Source: Lachnospiraceae bacterium
GTDB lineage: Bacteria; Bacillota_A; Clostridia; Lachnospirales; Lachnospiraceae
Assembly (NCBI GenBank): GCA_017522685.1
Contig: JAFWYN010000032.1
Coordinates: 1 to 64,000, forward strand
Length of the DNA stretch: 64,000 nucleotides
Reading direction: 5' to 3'
A program made the translations under genes and the position numbers. Positions 14,702-23,170 of the stretch are shown here, piece by piece. The notes beneath the pieces were generated by a model, which had not been told where the DNA came from, ran no database searches, and worked only from the letters and a program-made list of their open reading frames with translations. Position 1 is the stretch's first letter. Each line of letters begins with the position of its first letter.

Positions 14702-16167
14702 TGAAAGAGTATTTGTTGTTTGATTTAGATGGTACTTTGATGGATCCGAAGCTTGGGATTACCACCTGCGTGCAGCATGCTTTACAGTCCTTTGGGATTG
14801 AGGAGCCCGATTTGGACAAGCTGGAACCCTTTATTGGTCCCCCCTTAAAAGACAGCTTTATGCAGTTTTACGGCTTTGATGAGAAGCAGGCAGAGGCGGC
14901 AGTGGATAAATATCGGGAGCGTTTTCAGGATATTGGCCTGTTTGAGAATGAAATCTATTCCGGCATCCGGGAGATGCTGCGTACCTTGCAAAAGAAGGGA
15001 ATGCATCTGGCAGTAGCTTCCAGTAAGCCCACCGTATTTGTGGAGAGAATCCTGGAGCATTTCAAAATCCGAAAGTATTTTGAGGTGGTAGTGGGCAGTG
15101 AACTGGACGGACGTCGTGTGAATAAGGATGAAGTGGTGCAGGAAGCCCTTTCACGGCTTTTTTCAGGCGGTTTTGTGGATAGGGCTAAGGTTTATATGAT
15201 TGGCGACAGAAAATTCGATATAGAGGGCGCTAGGGCCCAAGAAGTGGAATCTGTAGGTGTCAGTTACGGATATGGGAGCATTGAGGAACTGAAGGAAGCG
15301 GGTGCGGACTATATCGTACGGACAGTGGGAGAGCTGGAGAATCTTTTATACAGAGAGGTGACGGACAGAGAGGGAGAGTCGTTTTTTCGTAGTATGATAC
15401 CCTTGTTTGGGCCGGTAATGCTGTTAATCCTACTGAAGCGTTTGGGACATGTTTGGTATGGTATGACAGGCTTGCTGTTTCACGGCAATATAAACCTGTT
15501 GGTGATAGGCGTAGCCTTTTTATTGGCCGGTGTGATGCTTAAGAGGACCGCCCGCTGGTATCTGGGGCGCGGAGAGGATATCCGTTATCTGCAGCATTTG
15601 CGTCCGGAGAGTAATACACAATTGTTGCATCTGCTTTTGGGGTCTCTGGGAATTTTTTTCGGAATGGTAGCCTTGCTGCATCAGACAGGACTGGCACATC
15701 GCAGTATGATATATCATGATATGATTTATGCTAGGGGAGTACTGATGCGAAGCTTTTATGCCGAACAATATGCGGTATCTTTGCCTATAGGTATGCTTTG
15801 CACGGTGGTGATTCTGCCCGTGGTGGAAAGTTATGTATTTCGAGGTGTCCTGCAGAATGGTTTACGGGAGAAGATGAAGCCCATGCCTGCCATCTTAGGT
15901 TCGGCACTTCTGTTTGCCATGTATCAGACCCAGCCCGGAATGGCTTTGTATGGCTTGGTTTTGGGACTTTTGCTGGGATATACCTATGAGTATTTCGGGT
16001 CTTTCAGATTGACAGTGATACTTCATATCATGTCAGCCTTTTTTATGTACTTATTGACCTGCAGAACCGGTTCCAGCCCTTTGTTCAGCTGGCCTGCGTG
16101 CATTATTTGTCTGGTGGTTGGTGCGTTTTTTATGGTTATGCTGGCGGTGAAGAAGAAAGTGAGATAA
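14701..16167 (+). CDS. HAD phosphatase fused to CPBP-type membrane protein
   Basis: A 488-residue fusion. Residues ~1-215 are a HAD-superfamily phosphatase of the phosphoglycolate phosphatase type: Phe-Asp-Leu-Asp-Gly-Thr at 7-12, Ala-Ser-Ser-Lys-Pro near 104, Ile-Gly-Asp-Arg-Lys-Phe-Asp near 167. Residues ~225-480 hold about seven or eight helices resembling the CPBP/ABI intramembrane protease fold, with Glu-Ser-Tyr-Val-Phe-Arg-Gly where active members have Glu-Glu-x-x-x-Arg. The later His motifs are also weak (Met-Tyr-Gln-Thr instead of a His; Leu-His-Ile-Met-Ser-Ala). The membrane half may be a binding rather than protease module. No stop or frameshift separates the halves. It overlaps greA by one base. 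Confidence 0.82.
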   Translation: MKEYLLFDLDGTLMDPKLGITTCVQHALQSFGIEEPDLDKLEPFIGPPLKDSFMQFYGFDEKQAEAAVDKYRERFQDIGLFENEIYSGIREMLRTLQKKGMHLAVASSKPTVFVERILEHFKIRKYFEVVVGSELDGRRVNKDEVVQEALSRLFSGGFVDRAKVYMIGDRKFDIEGARAQEVESVGVSYGYGSIEELKEAGADYIVRTVGELENLLYREVTDREGESFFRSMIPLFGPVMLLILLKRLGHVWYGMTGLLFHGNINLLVIGVAFLLAGVMLKRTARWYLGRGEDIRYLQHLRPESNTQLLHLLLGSLGIFFGMVALLHQTGLAHRSMIYHDMIYARGVLMRSFYAEQYAVSLPIGMLCTVVILPVVESYVFRGVLQNGLREKMKPMPAILGSALLFAMYQTQPGMALYGLVLGLLLGYTYEYFGSFRLTVILHIMSAFFMYLLTCRTGSSPLFSWPACIICLVVGAFFMVMLAVKKKVR

Positions 16168-16170
16168 AAA

Positions 16171-16199
16171 AACCTTCCCAAGTACTTGGGAAGGTTTTT
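16171..16199. terminator. Bidirectional terminator between convergent genes
   Basis: AACCTTCCCAAG and CTTGGGAAGGTT form a near loopless perfect stem flanked by A-run on the left and TTTTTG on the right. It serves the HAD-CPBP gene and asnA on opposite strands. Confidence 0.9.
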
Positions 16200-16202
16200 G
16201 TT

Positions 16203-17213
16203 TTATAAAAGCTGTAATCCGGTTTCTTCGGCTTCCTGCATCAGTTCGTCAGGCCACAGGGAACACTGTACTTCGCCGATATGGGCCTTGCGTAAGAAGA
16301 ACATACAGATACGGGACTGTCCGATACCGCCACCGATGGTGAAGGGTACTTCCTCGTTGATGATGGACTGCTGGAAGGGAAGGGACTCTCTGTCCTCGCA
16401 ACCGGCCTTCTTCAGCTGACTTAAAAGTGCATCCTTATCTACACGTACACCCATGGAGGAAAGCTCCAGAGCAATATCCAAAACAGGATAGTACACCAGG
16501 ATATCTGCGTTCATAGACCAGTCATCATAGTCCGGTGCGCGTCCGTCATGAGGTTCACCGTTATCTAATTTATCACCAATCTGCATCAGGCATACAGCAC
16601 CTTTCGCCTTGGTTATGTAGTATTCTCTCTCTTTGGGAGTGTGGTCGGGGAACATATCTGCCAGCTCCTGAGTGGTGATGAAGAAAATATCTCTGGGAAG
16701 AATCTCCTGGATATAATCATACTCAATGGCCAGATATTTCTCTGTTTTTCTCAAGACCTTATAAACATCCCTAACGGTGTTCATCAAGGTTTCCATGGTA
16801 CGTTCTTCGCGGGTAATCACCTTTTCCCAATCCCACTGGTCTACATAGATGGAATGAATATTGTCCACTACTTCGTCACGACGGATGGCACTCATGTCGG
16901 TGTAAAGACCTTCACCGGCAGAGAAACCGTATTTCTTTAATGCGTAGCGTTTCCACTTAGCCAGGGATTGTACGATTTCGGCATCACGGGCATTCTGTTC
17001 TTTAATATCGAAGCGAACAGGACGTTCGATACCGTTTAAGTTGTCATTGAGTCCGGACGCGGGATCTACGAACAAAGGCGCAGATACGCGAAGCAAGTTC
17101 AAACGGTCAGCCAGCAAATCCTGGAAGAAATCCTTAACAGTTTTGATGGCAACCTGTGTCTCATATAAATTTAAGCTTGATTTGTAATCTTTGGGTATGG
17201 ATGGTTTTGCCAT
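16203..17213 (-). CDS. asnA: Aspartate--ammonia ligase
   Basis: Makes asparagine from aspartate, ammonia and ATP; related to class II aminoacyl-tRNA synthetases. The 336 residues begin Met-Ala-Lys-Pro-Ser-Ile-Pro, close to the family length of ~330. Motifs: Val-Ser-Ala-Pro-Leu-Phe near 43, Trp-Asp-Trp-Glu-Lys near 126, and the C-terminal Gly-Gly-Gly-Ile-Gly-Gln-Ser-Arg near 300. I chose the ATG ending at 17213 (AAGAAGGG upstream) rather than the one at 17267, whose extra 18 residues are not family-like. It is a single gene between terminators and the SOS-like promoter region. Confidence 0.93.
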   Translation of the reverse strand: MAKPSIPKDYKSSLNLYETQVAIKTVKDFFQDLLADRLNLLRVSAPLFVDPASGLNDNLNGIERPVRFDIKEQNARDAEIVQSLAKWKRYALKKYGFSAGEGLYTDMSAIRRDEVVDNIHSIYVDQWDWEKVITREERTMETLMNTVRDVYKVLRKTEKYLAIEYDYIQEILPRDIFFITTQELADMFPDHTPKEREYYITKAKGAVCLMQIGDKLDNGEPHDGRAPDYDDWSMNADILVYYPVLDIALELSSMGVRVDKDALLSQLKKAGCEDRESLPFQQSIINEEVPFTIGGGIGQSRICMFFLRKAHIGEVQCSLWPDELMQEAEETGLQLL

Positions 17214-17341
17214 AGGGAAAACCCTTCTTACGCTTGCGAACGTAAATCTAAAAAACGGAATACGCAATATTTATTCCGTTCCATCTATCTATTTAACCTC
17301 TTTTTACAGGATTTTGCAAGAGGTTTTTGCATAAAATATGC

Positions 17342-17391
17342 TTGAAAATACCGAACATATGTGCTATTCTAAACGAAAGAACATATGTTTG
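17342..17391 (+). promoter_or_regulatory. Promoter with two LexA-like (SOS) boxes
   Basis: TTGAAA (17342-17347), 17 bp, TATTCT (17365-17370) with an extended TG. CGAACATATGTGCT (17352-17365) lies in the spacer and AGAACATATGTTTG (17378-17391) overlaps the likely transcription start. Each matches 12 of 14 positions of the Gram-positive LexA box CGAACATATGTTCG, a good instance of the CGAAC-N4-GTTCG consensus. The placement fits repression of the radical SAM repair gene until DNA damage. Confidence 0.7.
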
Positions 17392-17423
17392 TGAAAGAGG
17401 TACAAAAAGTGGCAGGAAACGAG

Positions 17424-18812
17424 ATGGTTTTGCAGAATAAAATAGTGTGTGAAAAGGATGGGGCGGCACCTTTTCGGCAAGGCACCATGTCCTTGATGGA
17501 GAAGCTGGAGATATTGTCGGACGCTGCTAAATATGACGTGAGCTGTTCTTCCAGCGGCGTAGAGAGGGGAGGCAACGGCAAAGACATGGGCAACTGTAAT
17601 AAGGCCGGCATTTGCCATAGCTTTGCCGGTGACGGAAGATGCATATCGTTGCTAAAGATTCTGATGTCTAATGAATGTACCTATGATTGCAAATACTGTA
17701 TCAACCGCAAGTCCAATGACGTACCCCGAGCTACTTTTACACCGGAGGAAATCTGCACCCTGACCATGGAGTTTTATCGGAGAAATTATATAGAGGGATT
17801 GTTTTTAAGTTCCGGAATTATTGACAATCCGAACCGAACCATGGAGCTGATTTATCGGACACTATATCTCCTACGTCATAAATATCACTTTAATGGTTAT
17901 GTACATATCAAGGCCATTCCGGGAGCGGATGGGGAGCTGATTCGTATGACCGGATTCCTGGCAGACAGAATGAGTGTAAATCTGGAGCTTCCTACAGCAG
18001 AAGGTTTGCAAAACCTGGCACCCAATAAGCATCGCAAAACTATTCTGACGCCCATGCGCCAGATTCAAAACGGTATTACACAGAATAAGAATGAGCTGGC
18101 CATTTATCGCAATGCGCCTTCCTTTGTGGCAGGTGGTCAGTCTACCCAGATGATCATTGGTGCTACTCCGGAGAATGACTATCAGATATTGAATGTGGCG
18201 GAAAGCCTGTATCAAAAGTTCGATTTGAAAAGGGTCTACTATTCCGCCTTTGTAAAGGTGAACGAGGATAAGATGCTTCCCAGCCTGCCTGGCGGACCGC
18301 CTTTGCTTCGGGAGCATCGTCTGTATCAGGCGGATTGGTTACTTCGCTTTTACGGATTTAAGGCGGCAGAGCTTTTGGATGAAAATCGCCCTTTTTTTAA
18401 TGTGATGCTGGATCCTAAGGAGGACTGGGCTGTGCGGCATTTGGAGTGTTTTCCGGTGGAGGTAAATAGAGCTTCTTATGAGATGCTGTTGCGAGTGCCG
18501 GGGGTAGGGGTAAAGAGTGCCCAGCGGATTATGAAGGCCAGACGCACTGCCAAGCTGACTTTCCCGGATTTGAAGAAGATGGGTGTGGTATTGAAAAGAG
18601 CACTGTATTTCCTTACCTGCAATGGAAGGATGATGTACAACACCAAGCTGGAGGAGGATTACATCGTGCGGAATCTGACCACGGACAAGGAGCGTATTAA
18701 ATTTGGAAGTGACGGCATGAGCTACAAGCAGATGAGCTTGTTTGATGATCATATGTTTACCGGTGTGGTGGGAATAGAGGATCGATACCGCTCCGCGGTG
18801 GGGATGTTTTAG
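17424..18812 (+). CDS. Putative DNA modification/repair radical SAM protein
   Basis: Matches in character the radical SAM family often annotated as a putative DNA modification/repair protein and linked to uracil-DNA glycosylase-type partners. With the start at 17424 it has 462 residues. Asp-Ala-Ala-Lys-Tyr-Asp-Val-Ser-Cys-Ser-Ser-Ser-Gly is near 36-48, the cluster motif Cys-x3-Cys-x2-Cys is at about 85, 89 and 92, and a C-terminal helix-hairpin-helix (Leu-Arg-Val-Pro-Gly-Val-Gly-Val-Lys-Ser-Ala) suggests DNA contact. ATG 17385 lies within the second LexA-like box and lacks an RBS; ATG 17424 has AGGA six bases upstream; 17487 is another option. The partner gene follows after 14 bp. The reaction catalysed is unknown. 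Confidence 0.85.
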   Translation: MVLQNKIVCEKDGAAPFRQGTMSLMEKLEILSDAAKYDVSCSSSGVERGGNGKDMGNCNKAGICHSFAGDGRCISLLKILMSNECTYDCKYCINRKSNDVPRATFTPEEICTLTMEFYRRNYIEGLFLSSGIIDNPNRTMELIYRTLYLLRHKYHFNGYVHIKAIPGADGELIRMTGFLADRMSVNLELPTAEGLQNLAPNKHRKTILTPMRQIQNGITQNKNELAIYRNAPSFVAGGQSTQMIIGATPENDYQILNVAESLYQKFDLKRVYYSAFVKVNEDKMLPSLPGGPPLLREHRLYQADWLLRFYGFKAAELLDENRPFFNVMLDPKEDWAVRHLECFPVEVNRASYEMLLRVPGVGVKSAQRIMKARRTAKLTFPDLKKMGVVLKRALYFLTCNGRMMYNTKLEEDYIVRNLTTDKERIKFGSDGMSYKQMSLFDDHMFTGVVGIEDRYRSAVGMF

Positions 18813-18826
18813 GAGAAAAATGTATT

Positions 18827-19603
18827 ATGTCATATGTATATCAATGTGAAGATACTTTAGAGGGGATTTTCACGGCTATTTATCGTATCTATGAGGATAA
18901 GCATCATGCTTTTGAGACACGTATCAGTTTGGTGGAGGAGAATCTGTTGTTCGCGGAGTACATCCGTGTAGAAACGGATAAGGAAAGAGCAATTAAAGTC
19001 ATGCGCACTTGTCAACAGAAATTCGGTGAGAAGGATTATTTCGGATTGTGCATGGCCCTGTCCACCGGAGATTTGGAAAAGGCCCAGGCTGTGTATAAGA
19101 CCATTGCTTACGGACTGGAGACCAAGCCGGCACCGGGGCATTTGTTTGACCATCTGACAGATGATTATGTGCTTAAGACCTTTAAGCTGTCTTCCACAGC
19201 CTGCAGAGAAGCCCATCATTGGGTGGGATTCCTGCGCTTTCGGGAACTTGAGAATGGCATCCTGTATGCGGTGATAGCACCCAAGAATCATATTATGAAT
19301 AACCTGATGGAGCATTTTTCAGACCGCTTCCCGTCAGAGAATTTTGCAATCTTTGATGAAAAGAGGAAGATTTTCGGGATTCATCCCTACCGGGGACAAT
19401 GGTTTCTAGCCACCGGGGAGGAACTGGAGGAACGGTTCCGGGAAGTACCTTATTCGGATGCAGAAGAGAAATATGCAGAGCTGTTTCGGCATTTTTGTAA
19501 GTCCATTACCATTAAAGAACGTGCCAATCCCAGGCTACAGATGAATATGCTGCCCTTATATTTTAGGGATTATATGACGGAGTGGGATAAAGCACAGGCT
19601 TGA
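18827..19603 (+). CDS. Probable DNA metabolism protein, radical SAM partner
   Basis: A 258-residue protein of the family consistently found beside the radical SAM protein above, and in other bacteria fused to a uracil-DNA glycosylase-like domain. It opens Tyr-Gln-Cys-Glu-Asp-Thr-Leu-Glu-Gly-Ile-Phe-Thr-Ala, has a central Ala-His-His-Trp-Val-Gly-Phe-Leu-Arg-Phe, and ends Pro-Leu-Tyr-Phe-Arg-Asp-Tyr-Met-Thr-Glu. No glycosylase domain is attached here. AGGAG lies 11 bases before the ATG. Expressed with the radical SAM gene from the SOS-like promoter; the biochemical role is not established. Confidence 0.82.
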   Translation: MSYVYQCEDTLEGIFTAIYRIYEDKHHAFETRISLVEENLLFAEYIRVETDKERAIKVMRTCQQKFGEKDYFGLCMALSTGDLEKAQAVYKTIAYGLETKPAPGHLFDHLTDDYVLKTFKLSSTACREAHHWVGFLRFRELENGILYAVIAPKNHIMNNLMEHFSDRFPSENFAIFDEKRKIFGIHPYRGQWFLATGEELEERFREVPYSDAEEKYAELFRHFCKSITIKERANPRLQMNMLPLYFRDYMTEWDKAQA

Positions 19604-19665
19604 TTTGCACTTTTATATGAGTTAGTGTTATAATCATATAGTATCATAGCTTATGGAGGGGCAGA

Positions 19666-20100
19666 ATGAGTGAGGAAAGGAAATTAGTGTATCGATTTGC
19701 AGTTTCCTTAGGGATTTTTTTCACTGTTATTTTATTGAATGGTTTTATACTGACGATTAAGGTCGATGGGTTGCCGGAGGGGATTATTAAGAACCTTGTT
19801 GGTGGCCTTGTGTTAGTGCTTATGAAAATTACATTGGCAACCCCTATTATAACGCCTGTATGTGTGATTGTTGGGAATAAAATAATGAACCGCTATATGG
19901 AGACAAAACCGGTTACAAGAGGCTGGATTATGTTCGGTGCAGCCTTGACCAATATGTTCATTTATCTGGGAATATTTACTTTGGTATTTATTGGGAAAGA
20001 TGGGGTTTATTATATTATGGAGTCTATTTGGTTTTATGCATTTTTGTATTCCATAACTAGTGTTATTACAACACCAATATTATTGCTGTTTTGGAAGTAA
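19666..20100 (+). CDS. Small four-helix membrane protein
   Basis: An unrecognised 144-residue protein with four predicted helices at about 10-30, 45-72, 85-108 and 118-140 and short basic loops. GGAGGGG precedes the ATG at 19666, and the 62-bp gap before it has a possible own promoter (TATAATCATA around 19630). It sits between two DNA-repair type genes but shows no link to DNA. Function unknown. Confidence 0.7.
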   Translation: MSEERKLVYRFAVSLGIFFTVILLNGFILTIKVDGLPEGIIKNLVGGLVLVLMKITLATPIITPVCVIVGNKIMNRYMETKPVTRGWIMFGAALTNMFIYLGIFTLVFIGKDGVYYIMESIWFYAFLYSITSVITTPILLLFWK

Positions 20101-20146
20101 TCCGAAAGGTGAAATAGAGTAAAGAATGTAAGGAGCAGTCGAGCGG

Positions 20147-22630
20147 ATGGAGACATCTAGAGAGCAGATTAAGATTTCGGTGAGAAATCTGGTAGAATTT
20201 ATATTGCGAAGCGGTGATATTGATAATCGTCATCATGCCTCCTCGGAGACTGCCATGCAGGATGGAAGCCGGATACACCGGATGATTCAGAAACAGATGG
20301 GGCCGGATTATCAGGCAGAAGTGACACTGCGTTATACCCATGTTACGGAAAATTATGATTTGGTTGTGGAGGGGCGTGCGGACGGTATTATTGATACCCC
20401 TAAGGAAAAAGTGATTGATGAAATCAAGGGTACTTACCGGGAACTGTTTCGTATGAAGGAAGCAAACCCGGTACATTTGGCTCAGGCTAAATGTTATGCA
20501 TATATATATGCCTTGCAAAAGGAGATTTCGGTCATACAGGTACGTATGACCTATTGTCATTTAGAGACGGAAGAGATTCGGTATTTTACTTCCGAGTATA
20601 CTTTCGAGGAGCTGAAGAAATGGTTCGAAGGTGTCCTGCAAGAGTATGTGAAGTGGGCGGACTATGAGTATCAGTGGAAGCAAACACGAAACGAATCCAT
20701 TCGTCAGGTACAGTTTCCCTTTCCTTATCGTGAAGGGCAGAAGGAGCTGGTTACCTATGTATATCAGACTATTTATCATAAGAGGAAGCTGTTTTTGGAG
20801 GCCCCCACAGGTGTTGGAAAGACCATTTCTACTGTATTTCCGGCCATTAAAGCTATGGAAAAGGGCATGGGAGATAAGTTGTTCTATTTGACGGCTAAGA
20901 CCATTACGCGTACGGTGGCAGAGCAGACATTTGAGATACTCAGACAGCAGGGATTACAGCTAAAAAGCGTGATACTGACAGCTAAGGATAAAATCTGCTT
21001 TATGGAGGAGACACAGTGTAATCCCGAGCATTGTCCATATGCCAAAGGGCATTTTGACCGCATCAATGAGGCTATGTATGACCTTTTAACCCACGAAGAC
21101 AGCTTTAGTCGGGAAAAGATAGAAGAATATGCCCACAAGCACAAGGTTTGTCCTTTTGAGTTCTGTCTGGACATGAGTTTGTATGCGGATGCTATCATCG
21201 GAGATTACAACTATTTATTTGATCCTCATGTGTATCTGAAGCGTTTCTTTGGGGAGAACAGCAGCAAGAACTATGTTTTTCTGATTGATGAGGCACACAA
21301 TCTTCTGGAAAGAGGGAGGGAAATGTATAGTGCCACCCTTTTGAAGGAGGAGTTTCTGGAGCTGAAGCGGATTCTGCAGGATGGTGCGGATGATATTGAA
21401 GCGCAGAAGGAAAATCACGGAGTATCGCATAAAACGGTACTTTTCGGGCAGGGTTATGCCTATGCCATGATCAAACAGCTGGAAAAGTGCAATAAAGAAA
21501 TGCTGGTGCTAAAGAAAGAGTGCGAGGATTGTCGCATTCTGGATAGCGTGGAACGTCTGATTCTGCCTTTGGGACGTTTGCGGGAGAAGATGGAAAGCTA
21601 TCTGGAGGAGAGTGAAGACGGTGAAGTGCCGGAAAAGGAACCTCTTTTGGATTTGTATTTCAAGATTAAGCACTTTTTAGAGATATATGAGCTGGTTGAT
21701 GACAAGTATGTGAAGTACTCTCAGAGAAGCGAAAACGGTGATTTCCTGGTAAAGCTGTTTTGTGTGGACCCGTCTACCAATCTGAAGGAATGTATGCAAA
21801 AAGGACGTAGCAGCGTGTTGTTTTCTGCCACATTCCTGCCCATACAGTACTATAAAACTCTGCTTGGAGGGGAAGAAAAGGACTATGAAGTATATGCCAA
21901 TTCCGTATTCGATCCGGAAAAGAGAGGACTATTTGTTGCAAATGATGTAACCAGTAAGTATACCAGACGTTCCGAAGAAGAATTTATGAAAATTGCCAAG
22001 TATATTCAGCAGATTGTCACGAAAAGACATGGGAATTATATGGTATTTTGTCCATCCTATGCTTTTCTGGAAGAGGTGTATCAGGTATTTGCAGAATACT
22101 TTGCCACAGAAGAAATGGACTGTGTATTGCAGTCGGATATCATGAATGAAGCGGATAGGGAAGAATTTTTACACTTATTTGAAGGAAATGTTGAATTAGA
22201 TATAGAAAATGCGTTGAATTTTGATGTTTCCTATGAGGAAGACAGATATTTGATTGGGTTCTGCGTTTTGGGTGGCATCTTTAGTGAAGGTATAGATTTA
22301 AAGCATGATAGTTTAATTGGTGCAATTGTGATAGGAACCGGCCTTCCGCAGGTGTGTTTTGAGCGGGAAATCTTGAAAAATTACTTTGATGACAATGGTG
22401 GAAACGGATTTGATTATGCCTATCGTTTTCCGGGTATGAATAAGGTTCTTCAGGCTGCCGGACGCGTGATTCGGACCTCTGATGATGTGGGAATTATAGC
22501 ACTTTTAGATGAACGGTTCCTGCAGAACTCTTATATTCGTCTCTTCCCAAGAGAGTGGGAGAATTATCAGGAGGTGGGCCTGGCTACCATCGAGAAAAAA
22601 GTCGAGCGTTTTTGGGATTCCTGGCTATAG
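20147..22630 (+). CDS. XPD/DinG-type DNA helicase with N-terminal PD-(D/E)xK nuclease domain
   Basis: An 827-residue SF2 helicase. The first ~165 residues look like a Cas4/RecB-type nuclease: Arg-Ala-Asp-Gly, then Asp-Glu-Ile-Lys near 91, then Ala-Gln-Ala-Lys-Cys-Tyr-Ala-Tyr. Walker A Glu-Ala-Pro-Thr-Gly-Val-Gly-Lys-Thr is near 217-225, Asp-Glu-Ala-His near 380. Between them are spaced cysteines (Ile-Cys-Phe, Thr-Gln-Cys, Glu-His-Cys-Pro, Lys-Val-Cys) of the XPD iron-sulphur cluster. Helicase C motifs are near 700-790 (Gln-Ala-Ala-Gly-Arg-Val-Ile-Arg). It probably unwinds and trims damaged DNA. It follows the SOS-like genes, though with its own 46-bp gap. Confidence 0.9.
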   Translation: METSREQIKISVRNLVEFILRSGDIDNRHHASSETAMQDGSRIHRMIQKQMGPDYQAEVTLRYTHVTENYDLVVEGRADGIIDTPKEKVIDEIKGTYRELFRMKEANPVHLAQAKCYAYIYALQKEISVIQVRMTYCHLETEEIRYFTSEYTFEELKKWFEGVLQEYVKWADYEYQWKQTRNESIRQVQFPFPYREGQKELVTYVYQTIYHKRKLFLEAPTGVGKTISTVFPAIKAMEKGMGDKLFYLTAKTITRTVAEQTFEILRQQGLQLKSVILTAKDKICFMEETQCNPEHCPYAKGHFDRINEAMYDLLTHEDSFSREKIEEYAHKHKVCPFEFCLDMSLYADAIIGDYNYLFDPHVYLKRFFGENSSKNYVFLIDEAHNLLERGREMYSATLLKEEFLELKRILQDGADDIEAQKENHGVSHKTVLFGQGYAYAMIKQLEKCNKEMLVLKKECEDCRILDSVERLILPLGRLREKMESYLEESEDGEVPEKEPLLDLYFKIKHFLEIYELVDDKYVKYSQRSENGDFLVKLFCVDPSTNLKECMQKGRSSVLFSATFLPIQYYKTLLGGEEKDYEVYANSVFDPEKRGLFVANDVTSKYTRRSEEEFMKIAKYIQQIVTKRHGNYMVFCPSYAFLEEVYQVFAEYFATEEMDCVLQSDIMNEADREEFLHLFEGNVELDIENALNFDVSYEEDRYLIGFCVLGGIFSEGIDLKHDSLIGAIVIGTGLPQVCFEREILKNYFDDNGGNGFDYAYRFPGMNKVLQAAGRVIRTSDDVGIIALLDERFLQNSYIRLFPREWENYQEVGLATIEKKVERFWDSWL

Positions 22631-22646
22631 AAGAGGAAAGAATTTG

Positions 22647-22697
22647 AAACAGGTTTTGAGTTTTTTGAATAAAGACTTAAAACCTGTTTTTTATTTT
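22647..22697 (+). terminator. Terminator of the helicase gene
   Basis: AAACAGGTTTTGAG pairs with CTTAAAACCTGTTT around an AT-rich loop, followed by TTTTATTTTT. Confidence 0.8.
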
Positions 22698-23096
22698 TGA
22701 CAAATTTTCAAATAAACATAATATAAAATATGGTAAACAAAATATGTAAACCGAACATATATACGTTTTTTGCAATTTATGAAAAACTGACATGCATTTT
22801 GTAAGAAAATGACGTCATAGATAGGGGGGGAGTGACACTGTTGTATATGTGGATAACTCTGTGGAAATGGTGGATATCAGATGTGAAAGTGACAGAAAAT
22901 ATGACATTTTCAGATTTTATCCACAAAAATCTACATTTGCAATTCCACTTGCATAATGACTGCAAAGGTCAATGACATTATGTAAACTATTTGTTTATGA
23001 GATTGCTACTAATAGCTTTAAAATTATGAAAAGAAAATCTTGTTTTGGAGAAGAAAATATCCAGCCTTTTCCCTGCAAATTGTACAGAATAATATA
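22698..23096. other. AT-rich intergenic region with two inverted DnaA boxes
   Basis: About 400 bp without a supported gene. It contains TGTGGATAA (22848-22856) and TTATCCACA (22917-22925), two perfect DnaA boxes in inverted orientation 60 bp apart, and a G7 run at 22824-22830. The flanks are strongly AT-rich. No dnaA, dnaN or parAB gene is near, so this is not the standard chromosomal origin. A DnaA titration or regulatory site is possible, as is chance. Confidence 0.45.
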
Positions 23097-23148
23097 TTGC
23101 AAAAGCCTCACGAATAGGATAAACTGATAGAAAATGTAAGCGCTACCA
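23097..23148 (+). promoter_or_regulatory. Promoter and cre site of the alpha-glucuronidase gene
   Basis: TTGCAA (23097-23102), 17 bp, TAAACT (23120-23125) is a plausible promoter. TGTAAGCGCTACCA (23135-23148) fits every position of the catabolite-responsive element TGWAARCGYTWNCW. It lies at or just after the start of transcription, where CcpA bound there would block expression while preferred sugars are present. Confidence 0.75.
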
Positions 23149-23170
23149 ATTTTGTTTAGGAGGTTATTTT

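Noticed and set aside
22752..22765. A third LexA box (CGAACATATATACG)
   Set aside because: Only one half site matches; it lies 400 bp from the nearest gene start.
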